Source of the DNA: Gordonia polyisoprenivorans NBRC 16320 = JCM 10675 | GTDB taxonomy: Bacteria > Actinomycetota > Actinomycetes > Mycobacteriales > Mycobacteriaceae | Direction of reading: 5' to 3' | Assembly: GCF_000241325.1 (NCBI RefSeq) | Contig: NZ_BAEI01000068.1 | Coordinates: 1-64,000, forward strand | Length of the DNA stretch: 64,000 bases | Shown: positions 1 to 7,317 of the stretch, one piece after another | Layout: every line of letters begins with the position of its first letter | Position numbering within the stretch: position 1 is the first letter of the stretch | Made by a program: the position numbers and the translations under genes | The notes under the pieces: generated by a model | Seen by the model: only the letters and a program-made list of their open reading frames with translations | What the model was told of the DNA's origin: nothing | Databases searched by the model: none

Positions 1-19
1 CGCGGGGCAACTCGCATAG

Positions 20-90
20 GGTGGCGTGGCCGAGTGGTGAGGCAACGGCCTGCAAAGCCGTGCACACGGGTTCGATTCCCGTCGCCACCT
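20..90 (+). tRNA. tRNA-Cys (GCA)
   Basis: Full cloverleaf. The acceptor stem GGTGGCG (20-26) pairs with CGCCACC (83-89), followed by discriminator T90 and an encoded CCA at 91-93. The anticodon loop reads CTGCAAA, giving anticodon GCA. The T-loop GGTTCGATTCC is intact. The 71-nt body is a usual length for tRNA-Cys. It lies 21 nt before tRNA-Val and both probably share one transcript. Confidence 0.96.
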
Positions 91-111
91 CCACCACCAA
101 TTTCATATCCC

Positions 112-183
112 GCGCGATTAGCTCAGTGGGAGAGCGCTTCCCTGACACGGAAGAGGTCACAAGTTCAATCCTTGTATCGCGCA
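112..183 (+). tRNA. tRNA-Val (GAC)
   Basis: The acceptor stem GCGCGAT (112-118) pairs with ATCGCGC (176-182). The discriminator is A183 and CCA is encoded at 184-186. The anticodon loop CTGACAC gives anticodon GAC (Val), and the T-arm AGTTCAATCCTT is present. A strong terminator follows within 20 nt, so this is the last gene of the tRNA transcript. Confidence 0.96.
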
Positions 184-202
184 CCACCACAAGCCCGATG
201 TG

Positions 203-235
203 ACGACCCGCTGCACACAGCGGGTCGTTTCTTTC
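203..235 (+). terminator. Intrinsic terminator of the tRNA-Cys/Val transcript
   Basis: An 11-bp stem (203-213 with 218-228), with arms ACGACCCGCTG and CAGCGGGTCGT and loop CACA, runs straight into the T-rich stretch TTCTTTCC. This is the most canonical intrinsic terminator in the window. Confidence 0.88.
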
Positions 236-302
236 CTCCCGACGCGAGCCGTCGACGGCCCCGGCCCTTGCCTCATGAGCGCGCATACGATCTGATGTCA
301 TT

Positions 303-378
303 CGGACACGGGGTGCCGGCAGTCGGTCGGCTGAGATCAGACCCGTCGAACCTGCCCCAGTTCGCACTGGCGAAGGGA
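303..378 (+). promoter_or_regulatory. TPP (thi-box) riboswitch before the SDR gene
   Basis: The conserved blocks of the thiamine-pyrophosphate aptamer appear in order: GGGGTGCC (310-317), GCTGAGAT (330-337), ACCCGTCGAACCTG (341-354), a P5 hairpin CCAG/CTGG (357-360 with 367-370), and the closing GCGAAGGGA (370-378). In the bound fold CCT (351-353) should pair with AGG (374-376). That AGG also belongs to the only Shine-Dalgarno-like stretch before the ATG at 384, so ligand binding should hide the ribosome site. I could not identify the P1 stem with certainty. Confidence 0.9.
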
Positions 379-383
379 TGATC

Positions 384-1160
384 ATGTCTGGCGCACTTCC
401 GATCTCCGATCACGTGGTCGTGGTGACCGGCGGCGGTCGCGGCCTCGGTGCCGAGATCGTCCGCGCGGTCGCCGGGCAGGGCGCACGGGTCGTCATCAAC
501 TACCGCAACAGCGCCGACGCCGCGCGGGCGCTGGCCGACGAGATCGGTGACCGGGCGGTGGCGATCGCCGCCGACGTCACCGACAGAGCTGCCGTCGACT
601 CCATGATCGATTCCGCCACACACTATTTCGATCGTCCGATCACGGCGGTGGTCACCAACGCGCTGCCCGACTACTCGTTCAACGGCGACGCGCGATCCCA
701 CGCCGACGACCTCACCTGGGCCGAGCTCGATGCACAGTTCCGCGGCATCGTGGGCGGCGCGCTCACCACAGTGCAACAAGCCGCTCTACCGGGTTTGCGT
801 GCCTGCGGGGCGGGTCGCATCGTGACCATCGGAACCAATCTGGTGCAGAACCCGGTGGTCCCCTACCACGACTACACCGCCGCCAAGGCTGCGCTGCTGG
901 CCCTGACGCGCACGCTCTCGCACGATCTCGGCCCCGACGGTATCTCGGTCAACATGGTCTCCGGCGGCCTGCTGCGCACCACCGACGCCAGCGCCGCCAC
1001 ACCCGCGGAGGTCTTCGACGCGATCGCCGCTTCCACTCCGCTGCGGTCGGTGACCACACCTCGCGAGTTCGCCGACGCGGTGCTCTTCTTCCTCTCACCA
1101 TGGTCGCGTGCGGTGACCGGGCAGAACCTGGTCGTCGACGGCGGGCTCGTCAAGAACTGA
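384..1160 (+). CDS. TPP-riboswitch-controlled short-chain dehydrogenase/reductase
   Basis: A 258-residue classical SDR. The NAD(P)-binding TGGGRGLG motif is at residues 15-22 and the active-site YTAAK places Tyr164 and Lys168. The residue 13 before the Tyr, normally the catalytic Ser, is Thr151, so activity may be altered. The start at 384 gives correct spacing to the riboswitch AAGGGA; ATG 378 lies inside the aptamer. The family name is 3-oxoacyl-ACP-reductase-like, and thiamine-regulated members (called oarX in comparative work, as I recall) are known without a firm role. A methyltransferase gene begins 8 nt after the stop, probably in the same transcript. Substrate unknown. Confidence 0.85.
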   Translation: MSGALPISDHVVVVTGGGRGLGAEIVRAVAGQGARVVINYRNSADAARALADEIGDRAVAIAADVTDRAAVDSMIDSATHYFDRPITAVVTNALPDYSFNGDARSHADDLTWAELDAQFRGIVGGALTTVQQAALPGLRACGAGRIVTIGTNLVQNPVVPYHDYTAAKAALLALTRTLSHDLGPDGISVNMVSGGLLRTTDASAATPAEVFDAIAASTPLRSVTTPREFADAVLFFLSPWSRAVTGQNLVVDGGLVKN

Positions 1161-1168
1161 ACCACGCG

Positions 1169-1798
1169 GTGACCGAACAACCCGGCTATGACGCGTTGGC
1201 ATCGCTGTATGCAACGACGTTCCCGACGGCCTTCACCACTGCACTGGAAAAGCAGGTCGTCGACGCCTTCATCGACACCGCGCGCACAAGCGCCGAGTAT
1301 CCGCGGGTCGTCGACGTCGGATGCGGAATCGGCCACGTGGCAGCGCATCTCGCGGCCTCAGGTTGTCTGGTCAGCGCCGTTGACCCCAGTTCGGCGATGC
1401 TGCGGATCGCGCGGGACACCCACCCGCACATCGACTTCCGGCACGGTGATGCGCTCCTCGCCGACGTCGACCTGTCGGAGGTCGACGCATTGGTTGCGCG
1501 TTTCAGCCTGATCCATCTCTCACCCGACGACGTCGGTGAGGTCCTCACCTCCTGGCGGCGTCGGCTCGCCCCGGGCGCGCTGATCCTCGTCGCCACGCAG
1601 AGCTCCGATGAACGCGGTGCACACGAGTTCGACCACGCGGTGGCACCAGCGTGGCGCTGGCACCCCGACACACTGGCCGCCACACTCGTCGACGCCGGGT
1701 TCGTCGAGTTGTGGCGCACCGTCTCCCGCCCTGGACCCGGACACCGGTTCCCTGAGGTGCACCTCGTGGTGGCCGTCCCGCCCGACCGAAGTCCCTAG
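1169..1798 (+). CDS. Class I SAM-dependent methyltransferase
   Basis: A 209-residue Rossmann-fold methyltransferase. Motif I VVDVGCGIGHVAAHL lies at about residues 47-61, the acidic end of strand 2 is in AVDPSSAML, and LIHLSPDDV resembles the post-motif region of methyltransferase_11/25 proteins. I chose GTG 1169 because the reading frame further upstream overlaps the end of the SDR gene and has no family similarity. The 8-nt gap suggests co-transcription with the SDR and therefore indirect control by thiamine pyrophosphate. Substrate cannot be told from sequence. Translation start is moderately certain; there is no clear Shine-Dalgarno. Confidence 0.78.
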   Translation: MTEQPGYDALASLYATTFPTAFTTALEKQVVDAFIDTARTSAEYPRVVDVGCGIGHVAAHLAASGCLVSAVDPSSAMLRIARDTHPHIDFRHGDALLADVDLSEVDALVARFSLIHLSPDDVGEVLTSWRRRLAPGALILVATQSSDERGAHEFDHAVAPAWRWHPDTLAATLVDAGFVELWRTVSRPGPGHRFPEVHLVVAVPPDRSP

Positions 1799-1818
1799 TC
1801 GCGGCTCGTACCGCGGTC

Positions 1819-1824
1819 TAGGGT
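1819..1824 (+). promoter_or_regulatory. -10 box of the metallothionein-like gene
   Basis: TAGGGT fits the actinobacterial TANNNT -10 consensus and ends 7 nt before ATG 1832, so the mRNA would be leaderless. The palindrome ACCGCGGT (1810-1817) lies directly upstream and could be an operator. No known metal-regulator site is recognisable. Confidence 0.5.
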
Positions 1825-1831
1825 TGTATGC

Positions 1832-1930
1832 ATGATGAGCAATATGAGTGCCCCCGCCTGTGACAACCCCGATTGCACCTGTGGCCCGGACTGCAAGTGC
1901 GGTGAGAACTGCACCTGCGGAAAGAAGTAG
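1832..1930 (+). CDS. Metallothionein-like cysteine-rich peptide
   Basis: A 32-residue protein too short for usual gene finders. It has seven cysteines at 10, 15, 17, 21, 23, 27 and 29, six of them in three Cys-x-Cys pairs spaced by x3, and ends Gly-Lys-Lys. This spacing resembles small fungal copper metallothioneins such as that of Neurospora. It has no aromatic residues and no signal peptide, so a cytoplasmic Cu(I) or Zn buffering role is the natural inference. A -10 box 7 nt upstream supports a leaderless transcript; ATG 1835 and 1844 are alternative starts. A hairpin follows the stop. It is not clearly homologous to M. tuberculosis MymT. Confidence 0.78.
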   Translation: MMSNMSAPACDNPDCTCGPDCKCGENCTCGKK

Positions 1931-1942
1931 CGCTTGCAGTCG

Positions 1943-1973
1943 ACCCCTTGCACGCAGAAGCCGCGCAAGGGGT
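1943..1973 (+). terminator. Hairpin after the metallothionein-like gene
   Basis: A perfect 9-bp inverted repeat (ACCCCTTGC at 1943-1951 with GCAAGGGGT at 1965-1973) and a 13-nt loop, without a T-tract. It probably ends or stabilises the small transcript before the GNAT gene. Confidence 0.5.
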
Positions 1974-2036
1974 TGCGCGCTGCCCGGACCCGGTAGCGTT
2001 CGGTACATCCTGGCGCCCGAGAGGAGAAGTCGGCCG

Positions 2037-2627
2037 GTGTCTGCCCAACCTGAGCCCATGACGGTGACCGTGCAGGTGGTCACCGATCCACGATTCGCCG
2101 ACGAGGTGGCAGCCGTCGCTGCCGCGACCTTTCCGCTGGCCTGTCCCCCGCACTCGGCCCCGGCGAACATCGACGCATTCATCCGCGACAACCTCGCCCC
2201 CGCCGACTTCGCCGAGTACATCGATGCTCCCGAGTCCGACGTACTGCTCGCGCGAACCGACGACGATATTCCGGTCGGCTACGCCCTTGTGCATCATCGC
2301 GAACCCACTGATGCCGACGTCGCCGCCGTCATCACCGATCGACCGTCCTCGGAGGTCTCCAAGATCTACGTGCTGCCCGATCATCATGCGCGTGGACGCA
2401 CGCAGTCGCCGTCGAGGTTGTTGATGGAGACGGCGATCGAACGTGCCCGGGCCCGCGGCGCGGCGTCGATCTGGCTAGGCGTGAATCAGGAAAACGCTCG
2501 GGCACAACGGTTCTACGCCAAGATGGGGTTCACCCGTGCCGGGGTGAAGACCTTCGACCTCAATGGCAGCGTCGAACACGATTACGTGTTGAGCCGACCC
2601 GTGCTGAGCCGTCCACTGGACGTGTGA
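2037..2627 (+). CDS. GNAT family N-acetyltransferase
   Basis: A 196-residue acetyltransferase. The C-terminal half carries the GNAT core: strand-4 text KIYVLPDHHARG, then helix 3, then the typical ending VNQENARAQRFYAKMGF. The acyl-CoA pyrophosphate loop reads RGRTQSPSRL instead of the usual Q/R-x-x-G-x-G/A, a visible deviation. GTG 2037 is preceded by GAGGAGA at a suitable distance; ATG 2058 is an alternative. Acceptor substrate unknown. It stands alone between the metallothionein-like gene and a phosphotransferase. Confidence 0.75.
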   Translation: MSAQPEPMTVTVQVVTDPRFADEVAAVAAATFPLACPPHSAPANIDAFIRDNLAPADFAEYIDAPESDVLLARTDDDIPVGYALVHHREPTDADVAAVITDRPSSEVSKIYVLPDHHARGRTQSPSRLLMETAIERARARGAASIWLGVNQENARAQRFYAKMGFTRAGVKTFDLNGSVEHDYVLSRPVLSRPLDV

Positions 2628-2697
2628 GCCGGACCGGTCAGACGCACTGATCCCCCGATAACCGCCGTCGGGTCGCACCGGACTCTACACTCAACCA

Positions 2698-3708
2698 ATG
2701 TCTTCCTCTGCCGCAACGACTCCCGACCCCGACCCGGGACACGCCGATGCTCGGGTCGCCGCAGGCCTGGCCGACGTTCTCCGGGAGTGCACCGGCGCGG
2801 GAGCGATCGAGATCGGTGATCTCGTGCGCATTCCGGCCGGGGCCTCCCGGCAGACGTGGTCGTTCGTCGCGACGATCGACGGCGAACCACGACGGCTGGT
2901 CCTGCGGCTCGATCCACCCGGCGGACGCGACGCATCGTCGCTGCTGCGCGAGGCCGCACTCATGCGCGCCGCGGGTGCCGTCGGGGTGCCGTCGCCCACG
3001 GTGATCGCCGAGGGCCTCGACCACCCCGACATCGGCGGCGATTTCGTCGTGATGAATCACATCGACGGCGCGACCATTCCGCGAAAGATCCTGCGCGACC
3101 CCGAATTCGCCGACGCACGCGCTGCACTCACCGGCCAGCTCGGTGCGGCGTTGGCGGCGGTGCACTCGATCGACGTCGACGTGGTTCCCGGGCTACCCGA
3201 GGACGATCCGCTGGCCGCTTGGCGTCCCGAACTCGACGCCGCCGACCGGGTCTTCCCGACCTTCGAGTTCGCGCTGTCCTGGCTCGAACGCCACCGACCC
3301 CCGACCGCCGGACGCACCGTCACCCACGGCGACTTCCGCATCGGCAACGTGATCGTCGACGGCAACGGGCTTGCCGCGGTTCTGGATTGGGAGCTCGCCC
3401 ACATCGGTGACCCGCTCGAGGATCTCGGCTGGATGTGCGTGAAGGCCTGGCGATTCGGCGGCGCGGGGATGGTCGGCGGGCTCGGCGGACTCGACGAGTT
3501 CATCGGCGCCTACGAGGCCGCCGGCGGAGCGCCCGTCGACCGGGAAGCATTGTTCTGGTGGCAGGTCTACGGCACGCTGCGCTGGGGCATCATCTGCCTG
3601 CACCAGACCCAGCGGCACCGCACGGGCACCAGCCGCTCGGTGGAACTGGCCGCCATCGGCCGCCGGGTGTCGGAGAACGAGTGGGAATTGTTGTCGCTCA
3701 TCGGATGA
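2698..3708 (+). CDS. APH-family phosphotransferase (acyl-CoA dehydrogenase associated)
   Basis: A 336-residue kinase-like protein of the aminoglycoside/choline-kinase family. The Brenner motif HGDFRIGN lies at about residues 210-217 and the metal-binding DWE follows at about 229. It belongs to the branch that in mammals is fused to acyl-CoA dehydrogenase in ACAD10/ACAD11, where the kinase acts on hydroxyacyl-CoA. The neighbour is exactly such a dehydrogenase, so a role in 4-hydroxyacyl-type catabolism is likely and antibiotic resistance unlikely. TACACT ends 6 nt before the ATG, indicating a leaderless message. It converges on the dehydrogenase gene instead of sharing its operon. Confidence 0.86.
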   Translation: MSSSAATTPDPDPGHADARVAAGLADVLRECTGAGAIEIGDLVRIPAGASRQTWSFVATIDGEPRRLVLRLDPPGGRDASSLLREAALMRAAGAVGVPSPTVIAEGLDHPDIGGDFVVMNHIDGATIPRKILRDPEFADARAALTGQLGAALAAVHSIDVDVVPGLPEDDPLAAWRPELDAADRVFPTFEFALSWLERHRPPTAGRTVTHGDFRIGNVIVDGNGLAAVLDWELAHIGDPLEDLGWMCVKAWRFGGAGMVGGLGGLDEFIGAYEAAGGAPVDREALFWWQVYGTLRWGIICLHQTQRHRTGTSRSVELAAIGRRVSENEWELLSLIG

Positions 3709-3727
3709 GGCGAAAGGGCAGGCCTCC

Positions 3728-4918
3728 TCAGCGCAGCCCGAACTCCCAGTTCCCGCCGTTGCGGTACTCGGTGAGGATGCGCCGCCCCACCGTCGAGATG
3801 TGCACCTCGTCGGCGCCGTCGTAGATCCGCGCGAAGCGGGCGTTGCGATACATCTTGCCCAGCGGGGTGTCGTCGGTGACGCCCGCGGCCCCGTACACCT
3901 GCACGGCACGGTCGATCACGTTGTGCAACATGTGCGCACCGAAGACCTTGACCGCCCCGATGTCCACGCGGGCCTGCTCCCCGCGATCGATCTGCTCGGC
4001 CGCCTTGAGGGTCAGCAAACGGCTTGCCTGGATCTCGGTGTAGGAGTCGAACACGTGCTTCTGCATCAGTTGTTTGTCGGCAAGCGGTTCGCCGAAGGCA
4101 GTGCGTCCGATCAGCCTGCGGCACATGAGGTCGAAGGCCCGTTGTGCCTGTCCGAGCCAGCGCATCGCATGGAAAATGCGGCCGGGCCCGAGCCTTTCCT
4201 GCGCGATGACGAAACCATTGCCACGCTCGCCGAGCAGATTCTCCGCAGGCACCCGCACGTCGTCGTAGTCGACTTCGAAGTGATGCCCGGAGAACCCGAG
4301 AACCGGTGTGTCACGCACGATCCGGTAACGCGGGTGATCGGTCGGGACGATGATCATGGAGAACGCCCGATGGCCGGGGGCGTCGGGCTCGGTACGACAC
4401 ATCACGGTGGTGTAGGCGGCCTGGGCGGCGCCGGTGGTGAACCACTTGCGGCCGTTGATGACCCACTCGTCGCCGTCGAGGACCGCTGTGGTGCGCAGTC
4501 CGGTCGGGTCCGATCCGGCGACGTCGGGTTCGGTCATCCCGAAGCTCGGCGAGATCTCGCCCCGCACAAGCGGTTCGAGGTAGGCATCACGCCATCGGGC
4601 GGATGCATGGCGGTTGAGCATGATCGAGTCCTGCAATGTCCAGGTCCCCAGCGCCAGTTGTCCGTACTCACTGCGGCCCTGGACCTCGTTGACGTAGACG
4701 TAGTCGAGGAATGGCAGACCACCACCGCCGATCTCGGTGGGATGTCCCAGCGCCCAGAGGTTTCGGCGCTTGGCCTCGGCGCGGAGCTCGGCCATGATCG
4801 CGTCCGCGTCGGGACCGCCTGCGTCGAGTTCGGGCTCACGCGGCTCGACGAGTTCGACCATGAACTCGTACACCGCATCGCGCAGCGGCCGTACGTGTTC
4901 CGGCACTTCGAAGGTCAT
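3728..4918 (-). CDS. Acyl-CoA dehydrogenase, ACAD10/11-like
   Basis: A 396-residue FAD-dependent acyl-CoA dehydrogenase with N-terminal helical, middle beta (FGMTEPDVAGSDPTGL; WVINGRKWFTTGA) and C-terminal helical domains. The usual C-terminal YEG catalytic region reads IYDGADEVH, the Asp-containing variant I associate with the ACAD10/11-like branch. Its ATG overlaps the TGA of the upstream DUF6285 gene by 4 nt, so the two are translationally coupled. With the phosphotransferase opposite, it probably oxidises an activated hydroxyacyl intermediate. The reading frame continues upstream but ATG 4918 matches the family N-terminus. Confidence 0.9.
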   Translation of the reverse strand: MTFEVPEHVRPLRDAVYEFMVELVEPREPELDAGGPDADAIMAELRAEAKRRNLWALGHPTEIGGGGLPFLDYVYVNEVQGRSEYGQLALGTWTLQDSIMLNRHASARWRDAYLEPLVRGEISPSFGMTEPDVAGSDPTGLRTTAVLDGDEWVINGRKWFTTGAAQAAYTTVMCRTEPDAPGHRAFSMIIVPTDHPRYRIVRDTPVLGFSGHHFEVDYDDVRVPAENLLGERGNGFVIAQERLGPGRIFHAMRWLGQAQRAFDLMCRRLIGRTAFGEPLADKQLMQKHVFDSYTEIQASRLLTLKAAEQIDRGEQARVDIGAVKVFGAHMLHNVIDRAVQVYGAAGVTDDTPLGKMYRNARFARIYDGADEVHISTVGRRILTEYRNGGNWEFGLR

Positions 4919-5337
4919 GCATCTCCGATCAGAGAGGGATTGTCCACGCGCAGTTTGGCTTCCACTGCAGCGCGCAGTACGGCGGGAATCCGCGGGTCCT
5001 CCGGGACGAATCGTCCTTCGCGTAGCCCTGCGACGAGTTCGGTGGCGTCGGCGCACCCGAGCGTGGCGAGGTCGGCGTGGAAGCGTTGCGCCGGCTCGGC
5101 ACCGGCCGCGAGTTGACGTTCGACGATGGCCACCACGTTGCCGGCGACACGAGCGTGGAATCGGGTACTGCCCGAGGTCTCGGCCATCACCTGTCCGTGC
5201 AGGAACTCCCGCACCGACTCGAGGAGCTCGGTCATGGTGGGCAGGTCGTAGAAGTCGTCGCCGGACGCCGCACCCGACGACGAGTCACCGGACGTGGCCA
5301 TTGCGGCCTCGGCGTGCTCGAAATCCTTGTTCTGCAA
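4915..5337 (-). CDS. DUF6285 domain protein
   Basis: A 140-residue protein with the pattern LLESVREFLHGQVM...FHARVAGNVVAIVERQL of the small helical DUF6285 family. That family is habitually encoded beside an APH-type kinase and an acyl-CoA dehydrogenase. Its function is unknown; context suggests a partner in the same acyl-CoA route. The start is a TTG at 5337 with GAAGAGG upstream; ATG at about 5301 or 5235 could be the true start, since the family usually begins close to the LPTxxELL segment. It overlaps the downstream dehydrogenase by 4 nt. Confidence 0.75.
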   Translation of the reverse strand: MQNKDFEHAEAAMATSGDSSSGAASGDDFYDLPTMTELLESVREFLHGQVMAETSGSTRFHARVAGNVVAIVERQLAAGAEPAQRFHADLATLGCADATELVAGLREGRFVPEDPRIPAVLRAAVEAKLRVDNPSLIGDA

Positions 5338-5480
5338 CGCCTTCGACCTCTTCCCCGTCGGTGGACTCAGGCCCTTGCCATGCTAGCCACGTCGACGGGG
5401 TGTGGTCAACGACACACTGGAACAAATCCGGAGAAATGTTCCGATGCCGTTGCCCCCACGGCCCGTGTCAGACCCTTCTT

Positions 5481-6494
5481 TCACACCGCCGACTCGGCGA
5501 ATCGCGACAGCGCCAACAGACGCGACGTCGCACGCAGGTACTTCTTGCGGTAGCCACCGGCCAGCATTTCATCGGTGAAGATCTCGTCGAGCTTGGCGCC
5601 GGACACCGTCACCGGGATGTTCGCGTCGTAGAGGCGGTCGGCGAGCACCACGATCCGCAGCGCCACCGACTGATCCTTGGCCGGATGCACCCCACTGATG
5701 CACACCAGTGAGACGCCGTCGACGAGTTCCTTGTACTTCGACGGATGCAGCTTGGCCAGGTGCGCGCACAGCTCGTCGAAATCGTCGAGGGTCGCCCCCT
5801 CGGTGGACTCGGCCAGCGCGGTGAGATCCTCGGTTGAGCGCGGCTCCGGTGCGGGCGGCAGGTCACGGTGTCGGTAGTCGGGGCCGTCGACACGGATGGT
5901 CTCGAAGATCGCGGACAGCTTCTTGATCTCCCGCAGGAAGTCCTGCGCGGCGAATCGGCCCTCGCCGAGCTGGCCGGGCAACGTGTTCGACGTCGCGGCG
6001 ATCGAGACGCCCTTGGCGGTGAGTTCGGTGAGCAGACGCGAGACGATCATCGTGTCGCCGGGATCGTCGAGCTCGAATTCGTCGATGCACAACACGTTCT
6101 GCTCCGAGAGGCGCTCAACGGCGTTCATGAAGCCCAGGGCTCCGACGAGGTGGGTGAGTTCGACGAACGTGGCGAACGATTTCGGCGCGGGCATGGCGTG
6201 ATAGATCGACGCCAGCAGGTGGGTCTTGCCGACGCCGAACCCGCCGTCGAGGTAGAGGCCCACCCCCTGCGAGGTCTGCTTGCGGGAGAACAACCCCTTC
6301 TTGCCGCTGCGCGACTTCTTCGCCCGCTCGACGAAGTCACGGGCCTTGGCGACCGCCTCGGCCTGCGACGGTTCGTTCGGGTCGGGGATGTAGGAGTCGA
6401 AGCTCACCGAGTCGAAGGTGGACGGCGGAACCATCTCCTCGATCAGCTGCTCGGGAGAGACCACCGGATTCCGGTCGGATAGACGTGCCACCAT
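5481..6494 (-). CDS. zapE: ZapE/AFG1-type ATPase
   Basis: A 337-residue AAA-type P-loop ATPase. Walker A is GGFGVGKTH and Walker B is LCIDEFELDDP, with sensor text AATSNTLPGQLGEGRF typical of AFG1/ZapE. In E. coli ZapE acts at the division ring; mitochondrial relatives help protein turnover. ATG 6494 is preceded by TAGGCT (-10) at 7 nt, so the message looks leaderless; the open frame upstream overlaps the divergent ribD-like gene and is rejected. The Rv2670c homologue occupies the same position beside the reductase gene in M. tuberculosis. Confidence 0.88.
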   Translation of the reverse strand: MVARLSDRNPVVSPEQLIEEMVPPSTFDSVSFDSYIPDPNEPSQAEAVAKARDFVERAKKSRSGKKGLFSRKQTSQGVGLYLDGGFGVGKTHLLASIYHAMPAPKSFATFVELTHLVGALGFMNAVERLSEQNVLCIDEFELDDPGDTMIVSRLLTELTAKGVSIAATSNTLPGQLGEGRFAAQDFLREIKKLSAIFETIRVDGPDYRHRDLPPAPEPRSTEDLTALAESTEGATLDDFDELCAHLAKLHPSKYKELVDGVSLVCISGVHPAKDQSVALRIVVLADRLYDANIPVTVSGAKLDEIFTDEMLAGGYRKKYLRATSRLLALSRFAESAV

Positions 6495-6527
6495 GGTGGG
6501 CAGCCTAGTCACTGCCGACCATGAGGA

Positions 6528-7295
6528 ATGATGCTCTACCAGCATAAAGCGACCCAGGTCACATCCGGAGCGCCCGACGAGACCCAGAATCTGCGCGAAC
6601 TCGCGCGCTTCTACCCCTACCCCGACTCGCTCGATCGTCCGTTCGTGCGCGCCAACATGGTTGCCTCCGTCGACGGCGCCTCCTCGGTGCAGGGCCGTTC
6701 GGGCGGGCTGGGCGGCCCCGGTGACCGCGCGATCTTCCGCCTCCTGCGCGGGCTCGCCGACGTCGTGGTGGTCGGCGCCCGCACCGCCCTGGCCGAGGGT
6801 TATCGGCAACCCACACCCGACGAGGCGTTCGGCGCGATGCGCGCCGACCAGGGCCAATCGCCCGCCCCGATGCTGGCTCTGATCAGCAATTCACTGTCGA
6901 TCGACCCTGACTATCCGCCGTTGGCCGATCCCGCGACCGTGGTGCTCACCTGCTCCGACGCGCCGGCGCAGCGTCGTCGCACACTGACCGATCGCGGGGC
7001 GACGGTGGTCGACTGTGGCAGCGAGGCCGTCCGCATCGGTCGGGTGCTCGATCACCTTGCGATCCTCGGACGGCCCCGCGTGCTCTGTGAGGGCGGACCC
7101 ACCCTCCTCGGGGCGGTCGTCGCCGAGGACCTGCTCGACGAACTGTGCCTGACGACGAGTCCGACGATCGTCGCCGGCGACACCGCGCGAATCGTCACCG
7201 GCCCCGCCCTGCCCGAGCTCGCGCAGATGCGTCCGGGCCATCTCCTCTCCGACGACGACGGGTACGTCTACACCCGGTGGACCCGGGCGAGCTGA
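6528..7295 (+). CDS. Pyrimidine reductase family protein (RibD C-terminal-like)
   Basis: A 255-residue NADPH-dependent reductase of the RibD C-terminal/dihydrofolate-reductase fold. The N-terminal ANMVASVDGASS, the central GARTALAEGY and the C-terminal CEGGPTLLG are its signature pieces. It lacks the deaminase domain of true RibD. The position next to zapE matches Rv2671, reported to be able to stand in for dihydrofolate reductase and to affect para-aminosalicylate response. ATG 6528 and 6531 are adjacent; GAGG at 6523 suits 6531 slightly better. Its promoter probably overlaps that of the divergent zapE. Confidence 0.85.
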   Translation: MMLYQHKATQVTSGAPDETQNLRELARFYPYPDSLDRPFVRANMVASVDGASSVQGRSGGLGGPGDRAIFRLLRGLADVVVVGARTALAEGYRQPTPDEAFGAMRADQGQSPAPMLALISNSLSIDPDYPPLADPATVVLTCSDAPAQRRRTLTDRGATVVDCGSEAVRIGRVLDHLAILGRPRVLCEGGPTLLGAVVAEDLLDELCLTTSPTIVAGDTARIVTGPALPELAQMRPGHLLSDDDGYVYTRWTRAS

Positions 7296-7317
7296 CCGAT
7301 TGGCTACGCTCGCCGTC

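Noticed and set aside
2698..3708. Aminoglycoside resistance kinase
   Set aside because: The APH fold alone is not evidence; the neighbours and the ACAD-linked subtype point to acyl-CoA metabolism.
3800..5116. 438-residue open frame antisense to the acyl-CoA dehydrogenase
   Set aside because: Shadow of the dehydrogenase and DUF6285 genes; no family similarity.
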